Shown piece by piece: positions 38,401 through 47,140 of a stretch of DNA of 64,000 nt. The stretch is from Tetradesmus obliquus (lineage: Eukaryota > Chlorophyta > Chlorophyceae > Sphaeropleales > Scenedesmaceae). The position numbers were made by a program, and so were the translations under genes. The notes under the pieces were generated by a model. It was not told the DNA's origin and did not search any database. It saw only the letters and a list, made by a program, of their open reading frames with translations. Within the stretch, counting starts at the first letter, position 1. Each line of letters begins with the position of its first letter. The stretch lies in the NCBI GenBank assembly GCA_030272155.1, contig CP126203.1, positions 124,001 through 188,000 of the forward strand, given 5' to 3'.

Positions 38401-40095
38401 TTCTCAACTGCATGCACTGCTGCAGGTGATGCGCGAGATGGACCCCGAGTGCGGCATCCTGCAGGGCGACAGGCGGCTGGCTGATGACGGCATCTTCAGG
38501 TGGCGCGTGGGGCGCGTGGTGGCGCAGCTGAGCATGTGAGTGGCCGGGCTTAGGGTCCGAGGTTTTGGGATATAGGTTTGTGGGCCGCGTGGTGGCGCAG
38601 CTTAGCATGCGAGTGGGGTTTAAGCTGTTGGTCAGGCGGTTTAGGCGTGTAAGTTGCGTGGTAGGGCAGCTGAGCATGTGAGTGGCCGGTCCAGTGGCAA
38701 GGACTGGGGTGTCCAAAGTTTGGGGGTGAGGTGTGGCCAGCTTACACAGCAGCAGCAGCAGCAGCAACAGCAACAGGCAGTCTGCATGCATGTGCCGCTT
38801 TGCTAAGCCGACGCGTCCACCAGGCGCAGACCTGCCCAACGGCCTGCATGACGCTACCTTTCATGCTTGTCGTTTAATCCTTTGTGTTGGTGTTTTACTG
38901 TATGCTTTCATGCCCTGCAGGCAGCCTGACACGCTGAAGGGCGTGGACAAGCCGGAGGGGCTGCAGGAGGCCATGTTTGATACCTGACATTTGGTGCTTG
39001 ATTTTCAACGTCTTACGGTCAATGTGCTATGCTTTCATGCCCTGCAGGCAGCCTGACAGCCTGGCGGGCGTGGATAAGCCTGAGGGCTGCCTGGGCTGCT
39101 GCCTGGGCACCTTCGACGCCTTGCCTCTGCTGCTCACTGTAATGCTTGCACACTTGCAGGCAACCCGACACCCTCGCTGGTGTGGACAAGCCTGAGGGCC
39201 TGCAGGAGGCCATGCTGCATGCCTGCCTTTTGAAGCTTGCATGTGGTGTTTGGTATGCATGCTGTCACCCTCGCTGGTGTGGACAAGCCTGAGGGCTTGT
39301 AGGAGGCCATGTCAATTCTTTGTTCTAAGTTTTGGTTACTGACGTGTATGAGTTTATGCCCTGCAGGCAGCCTGACACCCTCGCTGGCGTGGACAGCCAG
39401 AAGGCTTGCAGGAGGCGATGCATGAAGCCTGGAAATCAATTCTTTGTTCACACGTTTGGTTACTGACGTGTGTATGAGTTTATGCCCTGCAGGCAACCCG
39501 ACACCCTTGCCGGCGTGGACAAGCCGGAAGGCTTGCTGGAGGCCATATTTGATGCCTGATAACCAATTCTTTGTTGTAACGTTTGGTTACTTGCGTGTAT
39601 GACTTTATGCCCTGCAGGCAGCCTGACACGCTGGCGGGCGTGGACAAGCCTGAGGGCCTGCAGGAGGCCATGCATGAGCTGTTCCCGCACCTGGTGCCGC
39701 CAGCAGCAGCCGAGGAGCGGCGCAAGCGCATCGAGGAGAAAAAGGCGGCAGCAGCAGACAAGGCCAAGGGCGGCGGCAGCGCTGCTGCTGCTGCTGCCAG
39801 CAGCAAGCTGGCGGCCACCACAGAGACTGGCGCTGCTGCTGCTGCTGCTGCCTCTGAGGCTACCGCGGAGATGCCAGCAGCAGCAACTGAGGCGGGTGGG
39901 AAGGCTGCAGAGGGGGCGGCTGAGGAGGGCACAGCGGATGCAGCGCCAGAAGCGGCAGCAGCAGATGGTGAGGGGGCAGCGGATGAAGATGGTGAGGCAG
40001 CTCCTGGTGATGCGGTGATGGCAGCGATGGAGGCAGGCGGTGGCGATGCTGCTGCTGCTGCTGTTGCCATGGATGTGGATGCAGCGGCGGAGTAG
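30397..40095 (+). CDS. THO1: THO complex subunit 1 (HPR1/THOC1), 13 exons
   Basis: Exons 30397-30441, 30875-30976, 31479-31662, 32343-32479, 33033-33158, 34299-34412, 34730-35050, 35556-35654, 36123-36240, 37063-37346, 37713-37865, 38426-38535 and 39618-40095 join in phase to 756 aa. THO1/HPR1 is a core subunit of THO/TREX, which couples transcription to mRNP assembly and export in the nucleus. Diagnostic blocks: LCNGILRRLGRHQV..ARLMMLIAS, SGLNVM, YTQFWELQ, KWSIFKKQLTAVLEEL, LQLTDSSFRRDFLVQ, VYKVLEATPRDGAKFCRAV, WVLWKKGGKDL, MDPECGILQ, GIFRWRVGRVVAQLSMQPD. An Ala/Glu-rich acidic tail replaces the C-terminal death domain of animal THOC1. Exon 1 is short and least certain. Most introns contain extra copies of adjoining exon ends. 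Confidence 0.9.
31738..31792 (+). repeat. Copy of THO1 exon 3 donor end
   Basis: GTGGCGCTGCTGGCCTG...GGGGCT and the donor ACAG|GTCAG (near 31784) repeat the end of exon 3, whose donor is at 31663. Confidence 0.85.
31957..32300 (+). repeat. Three extra copies of the THO1 exon 4 acceptor junction
   Basis: Exon-like starts (CTGCAG|GGCTGCTGTT, residues LLFxLLEELxEVI) lie at 31957, 32070 and 32206; the true exon is at 32343. Periods are 113, 136 and 137 bp. The true acceptor is TTGTAG, a weaker consensus than the CTGCAG of the copies. Confidence 0.92.
32706..32768 (+). repeat. Degenerate copy of THO1 exon 4 end
   Basis: CTGCTCAGCAGCAAGGCCTT...GCCGTCAACGCC resembles the end of exon 4 (LLNSDVFITGNAVNA) but has lost the donor. 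Confidence 0.6.
33196..33483 (+). repeat. Three extra copies of the THO1 exon 5 donor end
   Basis: The coding end MLIASTAALADRSGLNVM and its donor (true GT at 33159) recur with donors at 33265, 33376 and 33483. Periods are 106, 111 and 107 bp. The first copy also repeats the intronic GAGTCACGTTTGATCACATC. Confidence 0.93.
34034..34190 (+). repeat. Two degenerate copies of the THO1 exon 6 start
   Basis: Near 34036 (GCAG|GGTGTGTGTTTGTAGCGC) and 34166 (GCAAGGTGCGTTTGTGGCGC) resemble the exon 6 start GCAG|GGTGTGTTTGTGGCGC at 34299. Confidence 0.65.
34474..34500 (+). repeat. Copy of the THO1 exon 6 donor end
   Basis: TTCTGGGAGCTGCAGGTGCA recurs about 80 bp after the true exon 6 end (34412). Confidence 0.85.
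35301..35555 (+). repeat. Two extra copies of the THO1 exon 8 acceptor junction
   Basis: Exon-like starts CAG|GTGCTGAT(C/T)GTGCTG (residues VLIVLRSLLLP) lie at 35301 and 35429; the true exon is at 35556. Periods are 128 and 127 bp. Each copy ends before GLKPKQ and is followed by a (CTG)n run and a new acceptor. Confidence 0.93.
35680..35696 (+). other. 17-base G run in THO1 intron 8
   Basis: An uninterrupted G run follows GGAGGGGTGGGGC. It could form a G-quadruplex on the non-template strand. It is also a site where sequencing errors are common. Confidence 0.9.
35740..35784 (+). repeat. Degenerate copies around THO1 exon 8 donor end
   Basis: CTTGCGCTGCAGGAGCAG|GTGAGC resembles the exon 8 end GCGCTGGAGGAGCAG|GTG (donor at 35655), about 120 bp downstream. 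Confidence 0.6.
36005..36040 (+). repeat. Degenerate copy of the THO1 exon 9 start
   Basis: CTGCAG|GTGTGCGCGGTGCTGAAGGCC resembles CTGCAG|GTGTACAAGGTGCTGGAGGCC (true exon at 36123), about 110 bp upstream. Confidence 0.75.
36296..36950 (+). repeat. Five extra copies of the THO1 exon 9 donor end
   Basis: The coding end WVLWKKGGKDL plus donor (true GT at 36241) recurs with donors at 36332, 36438, 36563, 36675 and, degenerate, 36948. Three of the copies keep the consensus TTTG|GTGAGC. Periods are 91, 106, 125, 112 and 273 bp. Confidence 0.93.
37395..37515 (+). repeat. Two copies of the THO1 exon 10 donor end
   Basis: The end of exon 10 (GEPFEAPYKMRRR, donor 37347) recurs at about 37400-37441 with CGCG|GTGATT, and more degenerately at about 37483-37515. 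Confidence 0.85.
37596..37630 (+). repeat. Copy of the THO1 exon 11 acceptor junction
   Basis: GCAG|GTCACCAGCTGGGCCCCACG matches the exon 11 start GCAG|GTGAACCAGCTGGGCCCC (37713), about 115 bp upstream. Confidence 0.9.
38200..38425 (+). repeat. Two copies of the THO1 exon 12 acceptor junction
   Basis: Residues REMDPECGILQG recur at about 38313-38356, with a CTGCAG acceptor, and at about 38205-38240 in a degenerate form. The true exon starts at 38426. Confidence 0.9.
38570..38690 (+). repeat. Two copies of the THO1 exon 12 donor end
   Basis: GGGCCGCGTGGTGGCGCAGC...AGCAT recurs near 38580-38612 (donor GT replaced by GC) and 38655-38690 (donor GTGAGT kept). The true donor is at 38536. Confidence 0.88.
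38921..39617 (+). repeat. Six extra copies of the THO1 exon 13 acceptor junction
   Basis: Exon starts with CAG|GCA(G/A)CC(T/C)GACA and residues QPDTLAGVDKPEGLQEAM lie at 38921, 39048, 39160, 39367 and 39493, plus one lacking an acceptor at about 39263. The true exon is at 39618. Periods are about 127, 112, 103, 104, 126 and 125 bp. Most copies reach GAGGCCATG before diverging. The intronic TATGCCCTGCAG leader is copied too. Confidence 0.95.
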
Positions 40096-40310
40096 TTGAC
40101 TTTGGTCAGACTGTCGCAGTCATCGTCGTCATCGCGTTACCCATCTAGCCATAGCATTAACGCTTAGACTGTCGCAGTGAACGACAACCAACAACATAAT
40201 GCCGGCTGTGAAGCGCATTGCTGGCTCAGCAGCGCCTTGGTGCACACGCCATGCGTGGACTCAAGTTCTGTGGTTGTTGAAAACCAAGCAACGTTGCTTG
40301 GCATGGCTTC

Positions 40311-40315
40311 TGTAA
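40311..40315 (+). terminator. Candidate polyadenylation motif TGTAA for THO1
   Basis: It lies 216 nt after the THO1 stop codon, a plausible distance for a green-algal 3' UTR. Motif match only. Confidence 0.45.
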
Positions 40316-40595
40316 CAGGCTACTTGCTGAATGTTTGGAAGGCAAGGTTGAGCACAGCACAATGCTTTTCTGCAGTGATCAAGGCACGCTTCAATTGGTC
40401 GGTGCACACTGTCCATCATCTGGCGGCTGGTGGCTTACTATAGTTACCCTCACCTAGCTAGGTGATAGCGTCAACGGCCAAAGCTGCAGCTGTGGTTTGG
40501 CCACGGCTTGCAAAGGCACAGAACCAACTTGGCCTGCATCCACAACGCCATGGGCTGCCAGTTGGTGCGACCTGGGACACTACTGCATGCCCATG

Positions 40596-40600
40596 TTACA
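40596..40600 (-). terminator. Candidate polyadenylation motif TGTAA for the MYND gene
   Basis: It lies about 175 nt after the MYND-protein stop codon on the minus strand. Motif match only. Confidence 0.45.
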
Positions 40601-40774
40601 CATGCAACTCATGTTTTAAAGCGCTAGCGACTCTTTGGTGCTGCTGCCTGCAGCAGCTGTAGTGCAGCGATTGCTGCAGCCGCGGCTGCATACATCCTTC
40701 CAGCACACCACACCCTTTCTAAGATAAACATTGCTGCATCTGCTGCGCCACTGCAAGTCATATCACCCATGCAA

Positions 40775-42324
40775 CTAACCAGCAGCAGCCATGCGCTTGC
40801 AGGCACCTCTGTGTCGCTTCCTGTCAGCCTTTTGGCACGCCACGCTGCAGTAGCGGCAGCTGCAGCCGGCGCAGGCCTTGCAGGACGCTGCTGCCTCACT
40901 CGTGGCGGAAAAGCTCTCGCAGCTGGGGTTGTTGCACACCACCGGCAGCGGCGCTGCTGCCACTAGCGCCCTGCAGAGCTCGATTGCATCTGCAAACTGC
41001 TGCTTGATTGTGGGCTCCAGAACAGCATTGCTGCCTGTGGCATGTGCATAGCTGTCGGGCACGAGCTCCTCCCACCACATAGGCCACTTGCCGCAGAAGG
41101 CAGCCAACGCTGCTGCGCATTCCGGACTGCTCTGCTGCAGATGCAGCAGGTGGCTCCACTTGACCTGCTGACCGCTGCTGCTACTGCTTGTACTGCTGCC
41201 GCATGTCGCAGACGTTGGCACATTGCTGCTGTTGCTGCTGCTGCTGGAAGCCTCATTAGGCCCTGCTGCTGCTGCTGCTGCTTCTGTCTCCACTGCCTGT
41301 AGCTGGCCTCCACAGCCTGGGGCTCCTACACTGCCCAACGCCTGCAGGCCAAGCAGCAGTGGCTGCACTGCACCCAGCACCCCCAGCTGCCAGAACTGCC
41401 ACTGCAGCTCCTCAGTGATCCCCTCGCAGTCTGAAAACAGCTGCATAAGCTCTATGCGCTGTTCCATTCCACAAGGCACCCACGTCATGTGATAGCCAGG
41501 CTTGGCGGCTAGAGCCTGAAACAGCAGCTGGGGCCCTGCTGCCTCCATGGCATCTGCCAGCTGCACGACGCAGCGCGCAAGCACCACAGCCAACAGCGCA
41601 ACGCTGGCAGCAGCCTGGCTGCTGCTGCTGCTGCTGCTGCTGTTAGCCTTGCTGATGGCAGTGGCAACCTTCCAGACTCCGGACGCTGCCGCGCTCAGTA
41701 TGCAGTCAACAAGCGAAGTGACAAACGCGGGGTAGCAGATGGCAGCTGTGCGCTCGCATCCCTCTCCCGATGCAGCATCCGCCGGCCACGGCGCTGCTGC
41801 TTGCTGCATGCTTGCCGCTGCCTGAGTGAACTGCACTGCCCGCTTGACCAGGCTGGTCAGGGCAGACACCAAGCTGGCGACTGCTACGGAGCGTCCGAGC
41901 AGCTCCTGGCTCCCCAGCACTGCTGCTAGCGGGTGCACAAACATGTCTGCCGCTAGAAACATGGTGAGTGGCTCAGCCAGTGGTGAGCGCAGGAAGCAGT
42001 CAAGAACGGCTAAATAGGCCTCAGGGTGTGCTGCTGCTAAGGCGGGTAGCTGACCTTGACGGACGACACAAGCTGCAGCACAGCAGCGACATCAGTACAA
42101 CAATGCCATCGTCAGTTGGACAGAATCCAAACAGACGCGAGCAGCAGTGTTACCATCAAAGTCGGTGGTGGATGCAATGGCTGTTCCAGCATGCCGTCAT
42201 GCACATGCAGCAGATGCAGGACACATGCTGCACAACCTGTATGTACGTTGACAGCAATGATCTCAGAACACGCTCAAAGCGCTGAGGATGCACCCGCCAC
42301 GCAGTTCAACAACCACCGACAGGT

Positions 42325-42358
<34 letters not shown>

Positions 42359-43062
42359 CTTACCGTGCACTCCAACTCGCATCACAGGCATGCCTGCACC
42401 AGCGGCCCTGAATGCCAGCAGCTGCTGACCCACAACAGTGCCCCAGTGAGGAGCCAAACCTGCCAGCAGCCTGCCAGGGTAGCATTGCTGCAGCTGGTGC
42501 AGCGGTGCTGCCAGCGCCTGCAGCAGCTGCAGCCCGGCCTGCTGCAGCAACTCCGGCGGCAGGCTGCTGCTGCCAGTGACTTGCAGGACAGCGCGGATCT
42601 GAAGGTGCAGCATTTGGGTGGTTTGCAGCAGCAGCGCCTCGCCAGCATTGTGTGCACCACCCTGCCGCTGCTGCTGGCTTGCTGCATGTTGCCGCTGCAT
42701 GAGTGCAGCCGCCAGCAGCTGCAGCTCCAGCACCAGACGCACCGCAGCTGCCGACAGCAATACCACTTCCCCGCTGATGACAAGCGCCTGGCCAGCGTGT
42801 GTGGCGCCCAAAAGGCACTGTACGCTGTGCGTCATTGCTTGCAAACAGATGCGCGTGCGATACATCACCACCTGTAGTGTGTCAGCCAGGCAGTAGTCGC
42901 TTGGTGGAATGGTGGTCATATACCCAACTGCTGCATCCAGGTAGGCTTGGCCACCGGGCAGCTGCTGCAGCATGTCAGGGTGCTGGTGGAAGGAAGGGAT
43001 GAGCAGCAGGTCTGCACGCAGCTGCTGCTTTGGCCCATTGCCTGCCTCCTGAACACGCATCA

Positions 43063-43101
<39 letters not shown>

Positions 43102-43595
43102 CATGGGATTCTTTTGAAGGCCCCTGCCGCTGCTGCTGCCTGTGCGTGACATGGTTCGAATGCAGCATGTGCGTGTGCGCTGCCAGCAGCTGCAGCAGCA
43201 GCTCTGATGCTGCTGGGTCAGCCAGCAGCTTACGGGTGCACTCCAGCTGCAGCATACTGCCACGCTCTAACTCCTGCCTGTCCACAAGCTTTGTCGACTC
43301 GCCCAACTCGCACAGCATCTGTGCAGCCTCAAACTGCACTCCAAAAAGCGCCTCATGCGGCCCTTTGCTGCTGCTGACTGCTGTATGCCTGAATGCGCCG
43401 CTGGCTGCTGCTGCTGTGTTGATGGCTGCAGATGGAAGCAGCCGGCCAGCTGCCTGCAGATGCTGCAGCAGTTGCAGCGCTGAAGGCAGCACGGTCCGCA
43501 GCATAGCAGGGTTGTGTTGTGCCACACTCCGCCACATTTGCATCAGGGACTCTAGCAGCAGGTCCAGTAAGCTCACAAACACGCGCCAGTCTCCT

Positions 43596-43630
<35 letters not shown>

Positions 43631-43714
43631 CCGCTGTGCAGCCATCTTAGGTGCTGCCTGCAGCACTGCTGGCAGCGCGGGCAACAAGCCTGCAGTGAAC
43701 CACAACCAACAAGC

Positions 43715-43752
<38 letters not shown>

Positions 43753-44934
43753 GGTTATACACATGGGATACAAGTGCGCATGAAGCGCAGCAAGCTGCGT
43801 AAGTGGCAACACATGGCACTCACATCAACACCTGCTTGGGACACACCCACTGCATCCTGCCAGGAGCAGCCCGCACCATCCAGCTGTAAAATTCCCTAAG
43901 ATGTCAACATGGCTCGAAACACCAGTAATCAGGCGTAATCGTGGTGCATACATGCTGTGCACATATCATATATGCTGTGCGTACGTGCTTGGCCGCAGCT
44001 GGCTGGGGCCTTCTATGCAACTGCTAGCCACCCACCTGACTGCTCCAACTGCTGCGTCATTGCTGCCGCCAGCGTCCCCACACTGCCCGCCGCCTCCACC
44101 ACCACCGCTGCTGCTGCTGCTGCTGCTGCTGCTGCGTCCCACACCAACGATGGCGATAACTGTCATCGCCAGACATCGGTGGCTTTCATGGTACAGTGCT
44201 GCCAACAGCCGGCTGCCTGGCACGGTCGGCCGGTCTGTGGTGATCAGCTCTGGCCGCTGCAGCACCCACGTCAGCAGGGTGCCTGCGCTGACCATCGCCT
44301 TGCTGCGCAGAATAGCACGCAACACCTGCGCAGCAGTGCAGGCGATGCAATGTATGGCACCAGCGGCATGCGCTGACAGGCAAGGCATCTATGTGATATC
44401 ACTGCCTGCGTGCAGCAAGTGCGCAGCTGCTCGTACGTGCGACCGACCCTCCATTTGCTATCACCGCCACACAAGCAGCAACGTGCGCATGCATTGAACG
44501 GGCAGCTGTCGTGCTGTGTTTCTGCAGTGCCAAGAATGCGCCGGCTGAGCCACCTGCAACATCACCTACCGCGATGCAAGTAGGGGTTGCAGCATAGAGT
44601 CTTGCATCATGCTAGCAGGTACATTGACTGCTATAGATGGCTGCACATGAAGCGCATCTGCTTTGACACCCTGTTCTGACACATGCTGCTGCTCACGCCG
44701 CCCCTGGCAAGCGTAACCATGCTGCTCAATATCTGGCAGCACAGCTATCAGACTGCGACAGGCCACCATCCAACTCAGCAGTATGTCTTGCTGTTCAGCT
44801 GCGAGAACAGCAGATGGTGGCTGTTGCAGCAGCTGTGCAGCGCTGGCACTGCCAACCAGGACGGACAGCCTTTTTGCTGCATCCTCCACTTGCAGCAGCA
44901 GCAGGGTCGGCGAAGACTTCTGAGTGGGTGGCAT
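40775..44934 (-). CDS. Large MYND zinc-finger protein, 5 exons
   Basis: Exons 44934-44570, 44521-44473, 44325-44145, 43689-42364 and 42054-40775 join in phase to 1066 aa. The last about 54 residues are a MYND finger: CNNPSC, then CKACAGCSCRYCSVAC, then QKADRKRHRGAC. MYND fingers are protein-interaction modules, often in chromatin or signalling proteins. The rest is Leu/Ala/Gln-rich and probably alpha-helical with no domain I recognise. This long-helical-plus-C-terminal-MYND layout is common in green algae. The 16-codon second exon leaves a 48-bp intron and is the weakest part. I saw no junction copies in this gene, unlike most neighbours. The start ATG (44934) is the first in an otherwise open frame. 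Confidence 0.75.
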
Positions 44935-47140
44935 GGAACTAGACTGCTGTGTTCCGCGCGGCACCAACGTCTTCAGTCACAAGAGGAGCATGAGCGACAC
45001 AGAGCAAACTCCTTGCCTCTATACAGCCTCGTGGGCCTGCTACTGCTGTTGGCGCTGCTGCGCGGCTTTTCTGAATTCTGGCAGTCAGCTTGGACTGCAA
45101 TCCCCGGCTGAAATGCTTACAGCGCGTTAGTGCAGGCGACAAGGGCAGGATTGCTGGAGGTTGGGTGCTGAACCTTGTGGCTGGGCGTCTGTTCATGTGT
45201 ATGTGCTTCAATTACTTGCATCCGTGCTACTAGTAGCTTAATGATTCCCCTGTGCGTCCAGAATACATATATATGTGATGCCAGCGCACCCTTGTTGCGG
45301 ATCTGTCAAAGACAGGTCCAGCTCACCACTCTAGCTGCCTCAGGCTGGCCGGCATGTGGCGCGAACCACGAATCTCTTCTCAAAACATTGTTGCGGTAAG
45401 AGGCAATGAAAGCATTTAAACTCAGATTAGCAAAACTGCTGTTGCTTGTGTGCCCCAAGTGAGGTTCTTACAAACCTTGGGCCAGGCCAACTTGGTGTTG
45501 AACTCAGTGTTTCAAGCCCGGCCTTACCCTTGGCACACTGTCTGCAGCATTTGAAACCAACATCACACATGGCAACAAAAGAACTGGCTAAGCCACATTT
45601 GCCTGCAGGACGGCCAAATTCTGCTCAGGACAATTCTGCCTGTGGTGGCAGTGCACTGCACTTCACTAGGGCTGAAGCCCGCAAATCGCTACTCCTCCAC
45701 AGTCGCGCGTCGGCTAGCTACCAGCTGCTGAACACAAAGCCTACACATGGCAGAAAAAGAGCTGGCCAAGCCACATTTGCCTGCAGGACTGTCAAATTGT
45801 GCTCAGGACAACTCTGCATGTGGCGGCAGTACAGTGCACTAGGGCTGAAGCCCGCAAATCGCTACTCCTCCACAGTCGCGCGTCGGCTAGCTACCAGCTG
45901 CTGAATACAAAGCCTACGCATGACAACAAAGGAACTGGCTAAGGCACATTTGCCTGCAGGACGGCCAAATTCTGCTCAGGACGATTTGCCTGTGTGGGCA
46001 GTACAGTGCACTTGGGCTGAAACCCGCAAATTGCTACTCCTCTGCGGTTGCGCGCCGGCTAGCTACCAGCTGCTGAACACAAAGCCTACACATGGCAACA
46101 AAAGAACTGGCCAAGCCACATTTGCCTGCAGGATGGCCATATTCTGCTCAGGACGATTATGCATGTGGCGGCAGTACAGTGCACTTCGGCTCAAATCCGC
46201 AAATCGCTACTCCGCCGCGGTCGCTCGCCGGCTTGTCTAGCTACCAGCTGCTGAACACAAAGCCTACGCATGACAACAAAGGAACTGGCCAAGCCACATT
46301 TGCCTGCAGGACTGTCAAATTATGCTCAGGACACTTCAGCCTGAGGCGGCAGTACAGTGCACTAGGGCTGAAGCCCGCAAATCGCTACTCCTCCGCGGTC
46401 GCGTGTCAGGCCAGCTACCAGCTGCTGAACACAAAGCCTACTCATGAAAACAAAGAAACTGGCCAAGCCACATTTGCCTGCAGGACGTCCAAATTCTGCT
46501 CAGGATGATTCTGCGTGTGGCGACAGTACAATGCACCACTGGTGAATAGCAGTAGACATGTCAAGAAAATCTGGATGACTGTTGTACCACAACACCAGTA
46601 CGGTCCTGGTGTTTGGCAGTTGCGTGTTCTGCTGCTTGCTCAGTGTGCACTGACTTGATCAGCCAACGTTACAGTCCTTGTGATGTCTACTATATCGTCA
46701 CAAGGCAGCTACAAGGCGAGCCCTGCAAACTGCAGGTCACCTGCAGCAGGTGGCAGCTGAGCCAACTGGCGCGTACATGTCGCTGGCTGTGGCACAGCGG
46801 ATGCACGTCATCGAATATGCTCATATAAAGAAAATCACTCAAGTGAAGTAGTGAGTAACGCGCCCGCCGGCATGCCTCAGCGGGTCCCTCATCACGTTCT
46901 AAGGACCAACAAGTAACACAAGTCATCCTTCTGCTGCAACGCACCGAACGCCTTCCCTGTCCTCGCACCTGCTTCCTGTCTTATCATGGTTTGTGTATAC
47001 GCGGCATAATTTCAGCATCGTACAGCCTGGTTGCAGACGTGGCTTACTCCACTGCCTGCACACCATCACCAACCTGACCTGAGCAAGGCTCGCGTGGCTT
47101 GTTTGAAAACCACTTGTAAGACGTATATGTGGAGGCGACC
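44935..47140. other. Intergenic region between the MYND gene and the first bZIP-like gene
   Basis: Apart from the satellite array no gene is supported. The first about 500 bp should contain the MYND-gene promoter, and the last few hundred bp the promoter and 5' UTR of the bZIP-like gene. Confidence 0.5.
45546..46520. repeat. Satellite array, six units of 172-178 bp
   Basis: The CCACATTTGCCTGCAGGA block starts at 45593, 45771, 45944 (variant), 46116, 46294 and 46468, giving spacings of 178, 173, 172, 178 and 174 bp. Units also share AGCTACCAGCTGCTGAA(C/T)AC and CCGCAAATCGCTACTCC. Reading frames shift between units, so the long open frames across the array are not treated as genes. Confidence 0.93.

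Larger units (their letters stand above)
40096..40774. other. Convergent intergenic region, THO1 and MYND gene
   Basis: 679 bp between two stop codons. Both strands carry a TGTAA motif, and the plus-strand motif lies closer to THO1, so the transcripts need not overlap. No gene seen. Confidence 0.6.

Noticed and set aside
38921-39617. Series of real small exons giving a protein with repeated QPDTLAGVDKPEG motifs
   Set aside because: Most copies lack a usable donor, some lack an acceptor or contain stops, and THO1 needs the segment only once.
42056-42877. Plus-strand open frame of 273 codons
   Set aside because: Antisense to the phase-consistent MYND-gene exon; rich in Gln and Ala from CAG runs, with no domain.
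43140-43170. Possible tRNA T-loop (GGTTCGAATGC)
   Set aside because: No acceptor stem or D-arm can be built around it, and it lies within a coding exon of the MYND gene.
45446-46508. Open frames of 100-150 codons with repeated ELAKPHLPAG-like peptides
   Set aside because: They run across the satellite units, the frame changes between units (172-178 bp periods), and no start, splice or domain evidence supports a gene.
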